Below, in pieces: positions 1 to 5,845 of a DNA stretch of 6,615 nucleotides. Where the stretch lies: contig JAQVBP010000032.1 of NCBI GenBank assembly GCA_028690255.1, forward strand, positions 7,188 to 13,802, in the 5' to 3' direction. This stretch comes from Methanosarcinaceae archaeon (GTDB lineage: Archaea; Halobacteriota; Methanosarcinia; Methanosarcinales; Methanosarcinaceae). The position numbers and the translations under genes were made by a program. The notes below the pieces were generated by a model, which did not search any database, was not told where the DNA came from, and was given only the letters and a program-made list of their open reading frames with translations. The first letter of the stretch is position 1; every line of letters begins with the position of its first letter.

Positions 1-27
1 TTGTTCAAAAGAGAGGGTTGAGGCACA

Positions 28-435
28 ACAGGAAAACGGAAGAACAGGAAAACGGAAGAACAGGGAAACGGAAGAACAGGAAAACGGAAGAACAGGAAAA
101 CGGAAGAACAGAAGAACGGAAGAACAGAAGAACGGAAGAACAGAAGAACGGAAGAACAGAAGAACGGAAGAACAGAAGAACGGAAGAACAGAAGAACGGA
201 AGAACAGAAGAACAGAAGAACAGAAGAACGGAAGAACAGAAGAACGGAAGAACGGAAGAACAGAAGAACGGAAGAACGGAAGAACAGAAGAACAGAAGAA
301 CGGAAGAACAGGAAAACGGAAGAACAGAAGAACGGAAGAACGGAAGAACAGAAGAACGGAAGAACAGAAGAACGGAAGAACAGAAGAACGGAAGAACGGA
401 AGAACAGGAAAACGGAAGAAAAACCGGGAAACCGG
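28..435. repeat. 8-bp tandem repeat array (49 clear units plus 2 degenerate)
   Basis: The repeat runs in exact 8-bp phase from 28 to 419 without an insertion or deletion, giving 49 units. Only four unit types occur by my count: acggaaga (25), acagaaga (17), acaggaaa (6) and acagggaa (1). The first two mostly alternate, giving a 16-bp higher-order pattern broken in places by doubled units. The acaggaaa type lies mainly near the two ends. Two degenerate 8-bp units, aaaaccgg and gaaaccgg, follow at 420-435. The + strand has no T from 20 to 437. A 152-codon open frame spans the array, but the unit length is not a multiple of three and contains no stop in any phase, so an open frame is expected by chance and I do not call a gene. 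The array begins a few bases past the cooT stop codon, so it would form the start of that gene's 3' untranslated region if transcription reads through. Confidence 0.95.
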
Positions 436-443
436 GATGTTAT

Positions 444-632
444 TCACACCCCGAGGATCAGGGCCAATCCTGTTGAAAAGTTAATCTCTTTTATCGAACC
501 TGAAACCGTTTTTCGGTCCCCGAGGATGCCTGTAAGTTCTATTGAGTCTCCTTCCACGACAATCCTTGCCACAGATTCCATTATTTTCTCACGCTCTTCT
601 CCACGCAGCATCACAACGTTTAATTCACACAT
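444..632 (-). CDS. cooT: CooT-family small nickel-binding protein
   Basis: This 62-residue protein has the layout of the CooT family (formerly a predicted RNA-binding domain family): an N-terminal MCxxxVV strand, a glutamate-rich turn (REEREKIMES region), then a small beta-barrel with VARIVVEGDSIELTGILGD and a terminal SIKEINFSTGLALILGV strand. In Rhodospirillum rubrum CooT, a homodimer binds nickel through Cys2 and helps mature carbon monoxide dehydrogenase; Cys2 is present here. A nickel role would suit a methanogen, whose CODH/ACS, hydrogenases and methyl-CoM reductase all need nickel, but that link is inferred and no such enzyme lies nearby. The ATG start is supported by a strong GGAGGT seven bases upstream. 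The gene has its own TATA-like box, so it is probably transcribed separately from the DUF89 gene upstream. Its stop codon lies 8 bases from the 8-bp repeat array. Confidence 0.8.
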   Translation of the reverse strand: MCELNVVMLRGEEREKIMESVARIVVEGDSIELTGILGDRKTVSGSIKEINFSTGLALILGV

Positions 633-639
633 CTTTCAG

Positions 640-645
640 ACCTCC
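640..645 (-). promoter_or_regulatory. Shine-Dalgarno sequence of cooT
   Basis: On the minus strand GGAGGT is followed by a 7-base spacer and the ATG at 632. This strong match to the 16S rRNA tail fixes the start of this very short gene and argues that it is real. Confidence 0.8.
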
Positions 646-683
646 TTTTGTTTTCGCCTTTTATCCGGGGCGACTTTTTCAAT

Positions 684-694
684 TAATATATATT
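684..694 (-). promoter_or_regulatory. Candidate TATA box of cooT
   Basis: The AT-rich core AATATATATTA on the minus strand resembles an archaeal TATA box. A start site about 25 bases downstream, near 662, would give a leader of about 30 bases holding the Shine-Dalgarno sequence. The spacing is sensible, but there is no experimental support. Confidence 0.5.
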
Positions 695-761
695 ATTTCA
701 GGTCAGGCCCTTAAAAAGATAGCGATTTTCTCCCTTTCCAGGAGGTTCAAAAATAATTCTC

Positions 762-1643
762 TCAGGGGTAGTTCATCAATTTTGCAACTGTCAGGTCCTT
801 CTCAAGCCCCATATCCTCGGCCACACACTCGCACTTTGTCAGCAGGAGGTAGGCAATGGGCCCGAAATTATGTTCCGAGAGGGTCTCGTAATTCGCCATG
901 CCTTTGCTGATGATCAGGCTTGCTTCTTTCATGGCGGTGAGCAGTTCTTCGGAGGCCTCTTCCACGGAAACTCCCACCGCATTTGAGCCCGTGGTCAGGA
1001 CCCTGTCAACCATACTGTCAATCCCGAACTCCCTAACATCTTCCAGAGTAACATCGGTAAGTATGGGCCCCCCCCTGACCACAAGAGTGACCTTCCCGCC
1101 TAACTTTTTGATGACCTCAAAGAGTACCATATCAAGGATTATCTCTCCACAATTATCAGCAATGTAGACCACGTTATCGAGCATTCCTAACATATAGCGG
1201 GTCTCGTCCACGTCAAGCCCGCGCTCGAAGTGTTTCCTGAAAGCGTCTTCGAAGCGGTCTTCACTCGCGTCAAAGCCCATAATCCCGAAGTCAAAATAAT
1301 TTCCTATAATGGACGCAAGCACAGCCCTCCTTAAAAGTTCGGCATCATCGGGGTCACCTTCGTAGATCTTCTCCTTTGCAAAGGGCAGGACCTTCTGGGC
1401 AGCTTCGTTGCTGAGTTTTTTTGTCACATGGTAGGGATCTTTATCCTTTAAGGTTTCGTAGCACTTCCTGTGGACCTTTGTTGCCACGGATGCGGAAACT
1501 TCCTCGGGGCTGTAGTTTTCGGACACCACTTTCAGGCATTCCTGAAGGGTCCTGTTTATCAGCTCGTCATCATCAGTAGAAAGTTTTGATTGAAAATGTA
1601 CTCTAGAAAGTAAGCAATAAGTACAGCGTGGGCTCATTTTCAT
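762..1643 (-). CDS. DUF89 family metal-dependent phosphatase (damage-control type)
   Basis: This 293-residue protein matches the stand-alone archaeal DUF89 proteins. Family members use Mn, Co or Ni to hydrolyse phosphate from phosphometabolites, often damaged or surplus ones; related domains are fused to pantothenate kinase or form human ARMT1. Visible hallmarks are an N-terminal CxxC (Cys7, Cys10), GNYFDFG (114-120), the metal-site motif YIADNCGEIILD with Asp163-Asn164, GGPILTDVT with Asp197, and SKGMANYETL (246-255) with Lys247. The length is normal for the family. The start ATG has AAGGATG seven bases upstream; a second in-frame ATG two codons later (1637) is possible and changes little. 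The gene is cytoplasmic by sequence, with no signal peptide or membrane segment. The real substrate cannot be told from sequence. It precedes cooT on the same strand, with 129 bases between them that contain a separate candidate promoter. Confidence 0.88.
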   Translation of the reverse strand: MKMSPRCTYCLLSRVHFQSKLSTDDDELINRTLQECLKVVSENYSPEEVSASVATKVHRKCYETLKDKDPYHVTKKLSNEAAQKVLPFAKEKIYEGDPDDAELLRRAVLASIIGNYFDFGIMGFDASEDRFEDAFRKHFERGLDVDETRYMLGMLDNVVYIADNCGEIILDMVLFEVIKKLGGKVTLVVRGGPILTDVTLEDVREFGIDSMVDRVLTTGSNAVGVSVEEASEELLTAMKEASLIISKGMANYETLSEHNFGPIAYLLLTKCECVAEDMGLEKDLTVAKLMNYP

Positions 1644-1650
1644 GGGTTTT

Positions 1651-1657
1651 CATCCTT
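1651..1657 (-). promoter_or_regulatory. Shine-Dalgarno sequence of the DUF89 gene
   Basis: On the minus strand AAGGATG lies 7 bases before the ATG at 1643. It is a moderate match and supports the longer of the two possible starts. Confidence 0.5.
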
Positions 1658-1724
1658 TTTTCGCTTGGGGTGGTTGGTATTTCATGAATGAAAGGCTTTA
1701 GGATGTAAAGGACTATTTCAAGGA

Positions 1725-1736
1725 GATATAATAAGG
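1725..1736 (-). promoter_or_regulatory. Candidate TATA box of the DUF89 gene
   Basis: The minus strand reads CCTTATTATATC, similar to an archaeal TATA element. It would start transcription near 1704 and leave a leader of about 60 bases. This is the best candidate in the divergent region for this strand, but AT-rich stretches at 1865-1900 are alternatives. Confidence 0.35.
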
Positions 1737-1952
1737 TTTACCCTGCTTAATGCTCCGAATCCTCAAAATCCCGGCCGGGTAATCTTTAAAGGTGGTGTAA
1801 TTGAAATAATTTTTTTGCGGATTGATTGGGTTGGTTGGTCAGGTTGGGGATTATTTCACTACTCAGATATACTATAATAATATGTTAAATATATTTACAT
1901 GATAAAGTAAAGTCAAAGGGGAAGAGGGAGTCCCTTACTTCGGGGCAAACTT

Positions 1953-1960
1953 CTTTATAC
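1953..1960 (+). promoter_or_regulatory. Candidate TATA box of the membrane hydrolase (leaderless spacing)
   Basis: CTTTATAC is centred about 26 bases before the ATG at 1983. Archaeal transcription usually starts about 25-27 bases past the TATA centre, so the mRNA should begin at or very near the start codon. There is no Shine-Dalgarno sequence before the ATG, which fits leaderless translation. A second AT-rich element at 1887-1897 is a weaker alternative that would give a leader of about 65 bases. Confidence 0.5.
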
Positions 1961-1982
1961 CTTTACTTGAAAATTGTTTACA

Positions 1983-3587
1983 ATGACCACCCAAGTCCGG
2001 AACCTTCTTCCCGAACTCCCTGGAAACATTATCTCAGTCTCATTTCTCCTGGCTTCCTTCCTTTTTCTATCCCTTTCAACTCCCTCCGGAGCTCTCACGG
2101 AAGTCGAGGTAAATCCCGTCCCTTCTCCGGACGGCGCAATGCTCCTGATAGTGGACGGGCTCAGTGCCCCTTTTGTATACCCTGAACTGACCCCCCGGGC
2201 CCTCGACGGCAACCCGCTTGAAAAAGCCCTGGTCGAGACCCTTCCCGAAATTGCCGGGGAGAGCATGAGGGTTCTGGATGTCAGGGCCCCCCGGACCTTT
2301 ACCGAAGGGGGACATTCTGTTCTGGTAACCGGAAACAGGAAAGCGGATAGTGAAATGGTGAGTTTCAGGGACGCAAGCATTTATGATGCCGCCCACAAAA
2401 ACGGTTACCTCTGCATAGGTGTAATGGAAAAAGGGGATTCCTGGGCAGTCTGTGCCGAACAGGACGCCCTGCTCAGGGACAAAAACAATTCAGTCACAAA
2501 GTTACGAATTACCCTTGAGGAATACGAACATCCCCCAGATAACGTAAATGTTCCGCCAGGCCTTATAAAACTCATGAACGAAGCCGCGGCCCGGGCCCCC
2601 GGCTACACCGCATCAAAGGAAACCAGGGACAGGTATTCCGGTTACAACCGCTGGGGCCTCGATACCGCCTGCGAAGTCATAGAATATATGGCCGAACACT
2701 GCCCCGACCAGGACTACCTCCTGACAGTCAACGTGGGGGCCGTGGACCTGAGCGGGCACTACCGCAAAAACTACGGGTACATCGACTGCATAGAGAGCCT
2801 GGACGCGGACCTCCCCCCTCTCTATGAACTCTGCAAAAAGAAGAACCTGGCCTTTATACTGACCGCCGACCACGGCATGGCTTTTCCCACGGCCGACAGC
2901 AAGGGCGGACACCAGTCCGAAAAGTACGCGGTTTCGGACGAGGCCCGGATGGTTCCTTTAATCGTACACTCCCCCGGTGTAAAAACAGGAGTCCTTGAGG
3001 GTAAATACGGACAGGAAGACATTGCCCCCACGCTCCTGAGTCTCCTGAACATCCCGGAAAGGCCCCGTTTTTCGGACGGAGAGGAGCTTTTCGAAAAAGA
3101 TTACGCGAACCTTAAGGTAATACTGCAGAAAGCAGGTTCTGTCAAACTTCTGGAAGGGGGAAGTGGGCGTGTGAATAATAATGGAGGCAAAGACGGGTAC
3201 AGAAATGAGGACATAAATGGAAACGGAAATGAGGGCGGGAACGAGAACTGGAAAGAGCTTGCAGTTTCCGGGACCGATGACGAGTTCATCTTCCTGGGGC
3301 TTGAGCCTGACCTCAACTATAAACTTTTAGTCTCGGAGGGGGGAAATGTGATTGAAAAGGAAGTCTTTCTGGAAGGTGACACTGTGCTTGATTTAACAGT
3401 GGTGGCCCCCGAAGCTTCCAAAAACCGGGAACCTACCGGAAAAGGGGATGCACCCTCAGGCGATTCCGGGGACCTTTCCCGGCCTCCGGTTTCGGGATTG
3501 GGTTTCAAACACTTTGTGGGCTATCTTTTGATCGGGCTCATTAACCTCGGGGGGCTTGTGCTAATTGCCAGGGTCCTGAAGCAATGA
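1983..3587 (+). CDS. Secreted, membrane-anchored alkaline phosphatase superfamily hydrolase
   Basis: The 534-residue protein appears to be an extracellular phosphatase, sulfatase or phosphodiesterase of the alkaline phosphatase superfamily; the substrate is unknown. Numbering from the ATG: a hydrophobic N-terminal segment (about 16-33) ends in a possible signal peptidase site near SGA-LTE; LLIVDGL gives metal ligand Asp58; GGHSVLVTGN resembles the alkaline phosphatase nucleophile region, with Ser112 the likely nucleophile; VDLSGH gives Asp255 and His259; TADHGM gives Asp296 and His297; GGHQ gives His310; QEDIAPTLLSLLNIP is a usual superfamily ending. After it come an Asn/Gly-rich linker (about 394-423), a small beta-rich domain (about 427-477), a Pro/Ser/Gly stalk (about 479-505) and a C-terminal membrane helix (about 511-530) with a short basic tail. 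An in-frame TTG three codons upstream (1974) is possible, but the ATG fits the TATA spacing better. It is convergent with nadM and stands alone as a transcription unit. Confidence 0.8.
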   Translation: MTTQVRNLLPELPGNIISVSFLLASFLFLSLSTPSGALTEVEVNPVPSPDGAMLLIVDGLSAPFVYPELTPRALDGNPLEKALVETLPEIAGESMRVLDVRAPRTFTEGGHSVLVTGNRKADSEMVSFRDASIYDAAHKNGYLCIGVMEKGDSWAVCAEQDALLRDKNNSVTKLRITLEEYEHPPDNVNVPPGLIKLMNEAAARAPGYTASKETRDRYSGYNRWGLDTACEVIEYMAEHCPDQDYLLTVNVGAVDLSGHYRKNYGYIDCIESLDADLPPLYELCKKKNLAFILTADHGMAFPTADSKGGHQSEKYAVSDEARMVPLIVHSPGVKTGVLEGKYGQEDIAPTLLSLLNIPERPRFSDGEELFEKDYANLKVILQKAGSVKLLEGGSGRVNNNGGKDGYRNEDINGNGNEGGNENWKELAVSGTDDEFIFLGLEPDLNYKLLVSEGGNVIEKEVFLEGDTVLDLTVVAPEASKNREPTGKGDAPSGDSGDLSRPPVSGLGFKHFVGYLLIGLINLGGLVLIARVLKQ

Positions 3588-3633
3588 GGAGCGAATTCTG
3601 GAATATCTTACATAGGGAAAGACAGGGCTCTCA

Positions 3634-3653
3634 CCGGTCGCGTAAGCGAGCGG
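3634..3653 (+). terminator. Hairpin with GTAA loop downstream of the hydrolase gene
   Basis: CCGGTCGC and GCGAGCGG pair over eight positions with one G-G mismatch around a GTAA loop, a GNRA-class tetraloop. It is followed within two bases by TTTT, and a longer T-rich tract lies at 3701-3714. Archaeal termination depends mainly on T-rich tracts, so the hairpin may instead be an RNA-stabilising or dispersed repeat element. It starts 46 bases past the stop codon. Confidence 0.4.
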
Positions 3654-3700
3654 CCTTTTCGTGGGGGCACACGTAAAAAAAATCGAATTCCCGGAAACCA

Positions 3701-3714
3701 GTTTTAGATTTTTG
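3701..3714 (+). terminator. T-rich tract, candidate terminator of the hydrolase gene
   Basis: The + strand reads gttttagatttttg about 115 bases after the stop codon. U-rich tracts of this sort are the usual archaeal termination signal. The call rests on composition and position only. Confidence 0.3.
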
Positions 3715-3806
3715 AAATGAACATTCAAAATCGAATACAATATGAAAATTAATCCAAAGACTGTGCGTGCAAAAGTATGCACCCATTTTCCATCATTCTT
3801 AAAAAG

Positions 3807-3840
3807 CCCGGCCGCCTTCGTCGGCCGTTGAGGCCCCGGG
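3807..3840. repeat. GC-rich inverted repeat between convergent genes
   Basis: CGGCCG at 3809-3814 and again at 3822-3827 can form a 6-bp stem with a 7-base loop; alternatively CCCGG at 3807 pairs with CCGGG ending at 3840. It is followed by TTTT on the + strand and preceded by AAAAA, so it could act as a two-way terminator for the hydrolase and nadM transcripts. It is nearly 300 bases past the nadM stop, so the link to nadM is weak. Confidence 0.4.
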
Positions 3841-4101
3841 TTTTCTGATCTCCCAAGAACTGACCAGGTTCCGGCAAAACAAAAAATCCAGTTCACAAAT
3901 CCGGGCCATAAGACTCAAAAGACAAATTTTCTAAACCCGGCCAGGTATATTTATTATGAGTTTCAAGCTTGCCGGGCTTCAACGCCACGGGCCGGTTTGT
4001 ATATGCCCACTTCTTAACTTCGGCCAGGGCCTTAATTTCACGAATCAAACCCAATCTCCTGCCAGAGCAACCGTAAATAAAATCAAAAACAGGAAAATGA
4101 A

Positions 4102-4144
4102 TTACAGGAAAAAGAGTTATAGGAAAAAGAGTTACAGGAAATAG
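4102..4144. repeat. 15-bp direct repeat, nearly three copies, touching the end of nadM
   Basis: TTACAGGAAAAAGAG (4102-4116) and TTATAGGAAAAAGAG (4117-4131) differ by one base, and a partial third copy begins at 4132. The third copy contains the nadM stop codon and last residues, so the array either grew out of the gene end or has altered the NadM C-terminus (NDNYFL). Confidence 0.85.
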
Positions 4145-4650
4145 TTATCGTTTGCGGCGACGTTTTTGAGACGGGTAACCCCGTTAATTTCCTCAATTAC
4201 CTCGACCACAGGCTGGGGGGTCAAATGTTTCCACTTTTTTCCCTCGATCATCCGTTTTCGTATCTCGGTTCCTGAATACTTTTCCCTTATGTAAAGGGGA
4301 GACTGTTTCACACAGAACCCGGCCTCCCGGAAGAGCTGGAGAACAAGGGGGTTGTTGGAGTACACGACGTCAAAGCGGGGGGTTCGGGCTGCGACGTGGT
4401 GGACCCAGATAGAGTTATACCTTACATCTTCTATCGGGATTACGTAGCAACGGATGCTGAGTTCCTCAAGAGCATTGTTCAGCATCAGCACCCTTTCGCC
4501 GGCTGTGAAAGGATCACCGGGCTCGTGACTCTTCTGGGCACTTCCGATCCCGATTACCAGTTCGTCAACTTCCTCTGCGATCCTTGTGATCACGGTATGG
4601 TGCCCGAAATGATACGGCTGAAAACGTCCGATGTAAAAGGCGCGTGTCAT
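4132..4650 (-). CDS. nadM: Nicotinamide-nucleotide adenylyltransferase, archaeal NadM type
   Basis: The enzyme joins NMN and ATP to make NAD and pyrophosphate, the last shared step of NAD synthesis and salvage, in the cytoplasm. The 172 residues fit the archaeal family. Seen in order: an N-terminal nucleotide-binding motif GRFQPYHFGH with the HxGH residues His14-His17; a GIGSAQKSHEPGDPFTAGER segment (34-52) typical of archaeal NMNAT; SNNPLV (98-103); and YSGTEIRKRM (125-134), matching the second ATP-binding ISTxxxR-type motif. The frame is open upstream to a TTG at 4770 that overlaps the fpoF stop codon, but the extra 40 residues are hydrophilic and unlike the family, and a TATA-like box lies inside that stretch, so I start at the ATG at 4650. 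A weak GGGAG (4656-4660) is five bases upstream. It follows fpoF after 116 bases on the same strand and is probably transcribed mostly from its own promoter. Confidence 0.93.
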   Translation of the reverse strand: MTRAFYIGRFQPYHFGHHTVITRIAEEVDELVIGIGSAQKSHEPGDPFTAGERVLMLNNALEELSIRCYVIPIEDVRYNSIWVHHVAARTPRFDVVYSNNPLVLQLFREAGFCVKQSPLYIREKYSGTEIRKRMIEGKKWKHLTPQPVVEVIEEINGVTRLKNVAANDNYFL

Positions 4651-4670
4651 CCCGGCTCCCGATCTCTCTG

Positions 4671-4683
4671 ATCTTATATAGTT
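4671..4683 (-). promoter_or_regulatory. Candidate TATA box of nadM
   Basis: The minus strand reads AACTATATAAGAT, a good archaeal TATA element centred about 26-27 bases before the nadM ATG. This predicts an mRNA starting at, or within a few bases of, the start codon. It also argues against the longer TTG start at 4770, which would lie upstream of the promoter. Confidence 0.6.
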
Positions 4684-4766
4684 TTTACTAATTCCCGATT
4701 TAGTCTGTTTGTTATCCTGATCCCTTTTTCGGGCCGGGTCCTTTTCAGATCCGTTTCCGAACTCTT

Positions 4767-5798
4767 TCAACGGATTCCCGCTCCGGGGAAGGAGAACTTT
4801 TCACAGACTTCAAGATAATGCTCGGCGTTGCCTTTGCGCTTCATACCGATGAGTTTCTGAACAAGGTCCAGGCCCGGTTTGGGATCATCCATGAGCTCCA
4901 GTCCATCCTTAACCATGTCGAAATACTTCTCGCCTGCATCCGTCCTGATAAAGACCGAGTTCCAGCCGTCCGGGGCTCCGACGGACCCTACCGAAATGTC
5001 GGCAAAGACCGAGGTGTAGTCACAGCAATTATGGCAGGGGTTCCTGGCGTAATGGGCAATGTCCTTGATAGGGACATTATGGACTTCCCCTTCTTTGGTA
5101 TAGACCCAGAACTTCCCCTTAGTAAATTCCATCTTTACGATATCTTTTATATTGACCTGCAGGATTTCAGGAACGATCTTCTCAAGCATGACCTCGTGGT
5201 GGAAACTCTCCATACAGAGCAACCCGATAATTACCACGATCTTTTCGTTGAAGTTTTCCTGGATTAACCGGGCCCCATGAACCTGGCAGGGCACGCCCAC
5301 AACCGCAATCCGGTCGTATTTTTCAAAAGCTTCCCTGAGGACTTTGAGGACGGGGTCCGAGGTGTACTTGGTCCCTCTGGTCTTATCAACGTCTTCTGCG
5401 CTGGTCATGATGACAAGTTCGGTTTCCCAGTCTTCATTTTTGGAAATCCCGATTGCGCAGTCAATTTCGCCCTTCTTGAAAAGGGTCTTTATGATTGCGG
5501 AAGCTACCCCTCCGTCCTGGCTGCCTGCTGAAGCCGAATCTTTTGCGGCAAAGAATTTACGGACATTTGCGAGTTCGTCTTCCCTGAAGCCGTCAACTAC
5601 CGGACAGACCCTGCTACAGGTAAGACAGCCTTCACAGGCCTGGTATGCGGCTCCTTTTTCAAAAAGGTCCGGGTTGTTCGGGTCCCTGATTTCCGCCGCC
5701 TTCTTAACGGTTACGGCTCCTATCGGGCATACGGCTTCACATGCGCCGCAGGCCGCGCAAACGTCGTGCTCAATGATATCTGCAATTTTTGGTGGCAA
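4767..5798 (-). CDS. fpoF: F420H2 dehydrogenase subunit F (FpoF), F420H2-oxidising
   Basis: FpoF is the electron-input subunit of the Fpo complex of Methanosarcinales: it oxidises F420H2 and passes electrons through FAD and iron-sulfur clusters to the membrane complex and methanophenazine. Free FpoF is also reported to transfer electrons between F420H2 and ferredoxin. The 343 residues fit. Near the N-terminus are two 4Fe-4S motifs: Cys14, 17, 20, 24 (CAACGACEAVCP) and Cys55, 58, 61, 65 (CEGCLTCSRVCP). The remainder is the FrhB/FdhB domain, with RGTKYTSDPVLKVL (about 140-153), VVGVPCQVHGARL (about 166-178), GLLCMESFHHEV and a late cysteine group, ARNPCHNCCDYT. The two-cluster N-terminus separates it from FrhB of F420-reducing hydrogenase. 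The start is TTG with a strong Shine-Dalgarno sequence. Other fpo genes are not here; in characterised Methanosarcina fpoF is also separate from the main operon, and I recall mer as its neighbour, but mer is absent from this window. Confidence 0.87.
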   Translation of the reverse strand: MPPKIADIIEHDVCAACGACEAVCPIGAVTVKKAAEIRDPNNPDLFEKGAAYQACEGCLTCSRVCPVVDGFREDELANVRKFFAAKDSASAGSQDGGVASAIIKTLFKKGEIDCAIGISKNEDWETELVIMTSAEDVDKTRGTKYTSDPVLKVLREAFEKYDRIAVVGVPCQVHGARLIQENFNEKIVVIIGLLCMESFHHEVMLEKIVPEILQVNIKDIVKMEFTKGKFWVYTKEGEVHNVPIKDIAHYARNPCHNCCDYTSVFADISVGSVGAPDGWNSVFIRTDAGEKYFDMVKDGLELMDDPKPGLDLVQKLIGMKRKGNAEHYLEVCEKFSFPGAGIR

Positions 5799-5804
5799 TT
5801 AATA

Positions 5805-5810
5805 ACCTCC
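5805..5810 (-). promoter_or_regulatory. Shine-Dalgarno sequence deciding the TTG start of fpoF
   Basis: GGAGGT on the minus strand lies six bases before TTG at 5798. No ATG sits at a better position, and the reading from TTG gives the PPKIAD N-terminus that leads directly into the first cluster motif. Confidence 0.85.
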
Positions 5811-5845
5811 GGTGCCTTGAATTCCCGACCTTACAGGCAGGATAC

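Larger units (their letters stand above)
1644..1982. other. Divergent intergenic region between the DUF89 gene and the membrane hydrolase
   Basis: These 339 bases hold no convincing gene. They contain promoter elements for both flanking genes, a G/T-rich tract with five short G-runs (1828-1849), an AT-rich stretch (about 1861-1910), and an imperfect inverted repeat (1921-1941: GAAG, GGGA, TCCC, CTTC) just upstream of the hydrolase TATA box that could be an operator. No riboswitch or tRNA was recognised. Confidence 0.6.
3588..4131. other. Intergenic region between two convergent genes
   Basis: This 544-base stretch has no convincing gene. It holds two GC-rich hairpins (3634-3653 and 3807-3840), a T-rich tract (3701-3714), an AT-rich TATA-like element (3946-3957) between CCCGGC (3936-3941) and GCCGGG (3971-3976), and a run of 15-bp repeats at the right edge. 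A 111-codon minus-strand frame (3561-3896, GTG start) and a 62-codon plus-strand frame (3956-4144) lack ribosome binding sites and recognisable domains. A small non-coding RNA downstream of the TATA-like element is possible but unsupported. Confidence 0.6.

Noticed and set aside
18..476. 152-codon open frame encoding a charged Arg/Thr/Glu/Gln/Lys/Asn repeat
   Set aside because: It has a TTG start and no ribosome binding site. The 8-bp unit has no stop in any phase, so the frame is open by composition, and variation follows the 8-bp unit rather than codons. It also overlaps the end of cooT.
1955..2380. 141-codon minus-strand frame opposite the hydrolase N-terminus
   Set aside because: It is a shadow frame within a well-supported gene, with no family resemblance.
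3561..3896. 111-codon minus-strand frame between the convergent genes
   Set aside because: It has a GTG start and no ribosome binding site, overlaps the 3' end of the hydrolase gene, spans GC-rich hairpins, and shows no recognised domain.
3956..4144. 62-codon plus-strand frame ending in a Tyr-Arg-Lys-Lys-Ser repeat
   Set aside because: The TATA-like sequence is too close to the ATG, there is no Shine-Dalgarno sequence, and its tail is only the 15-bp repeat that overlaps nadM.
4818..5802. Long plus-strand frames opposite fpoF
   Set aside because: They are antisense shadows of a gene with clear iron-sulfur motifs, and they have no ribosome binding sites or domains of their own.
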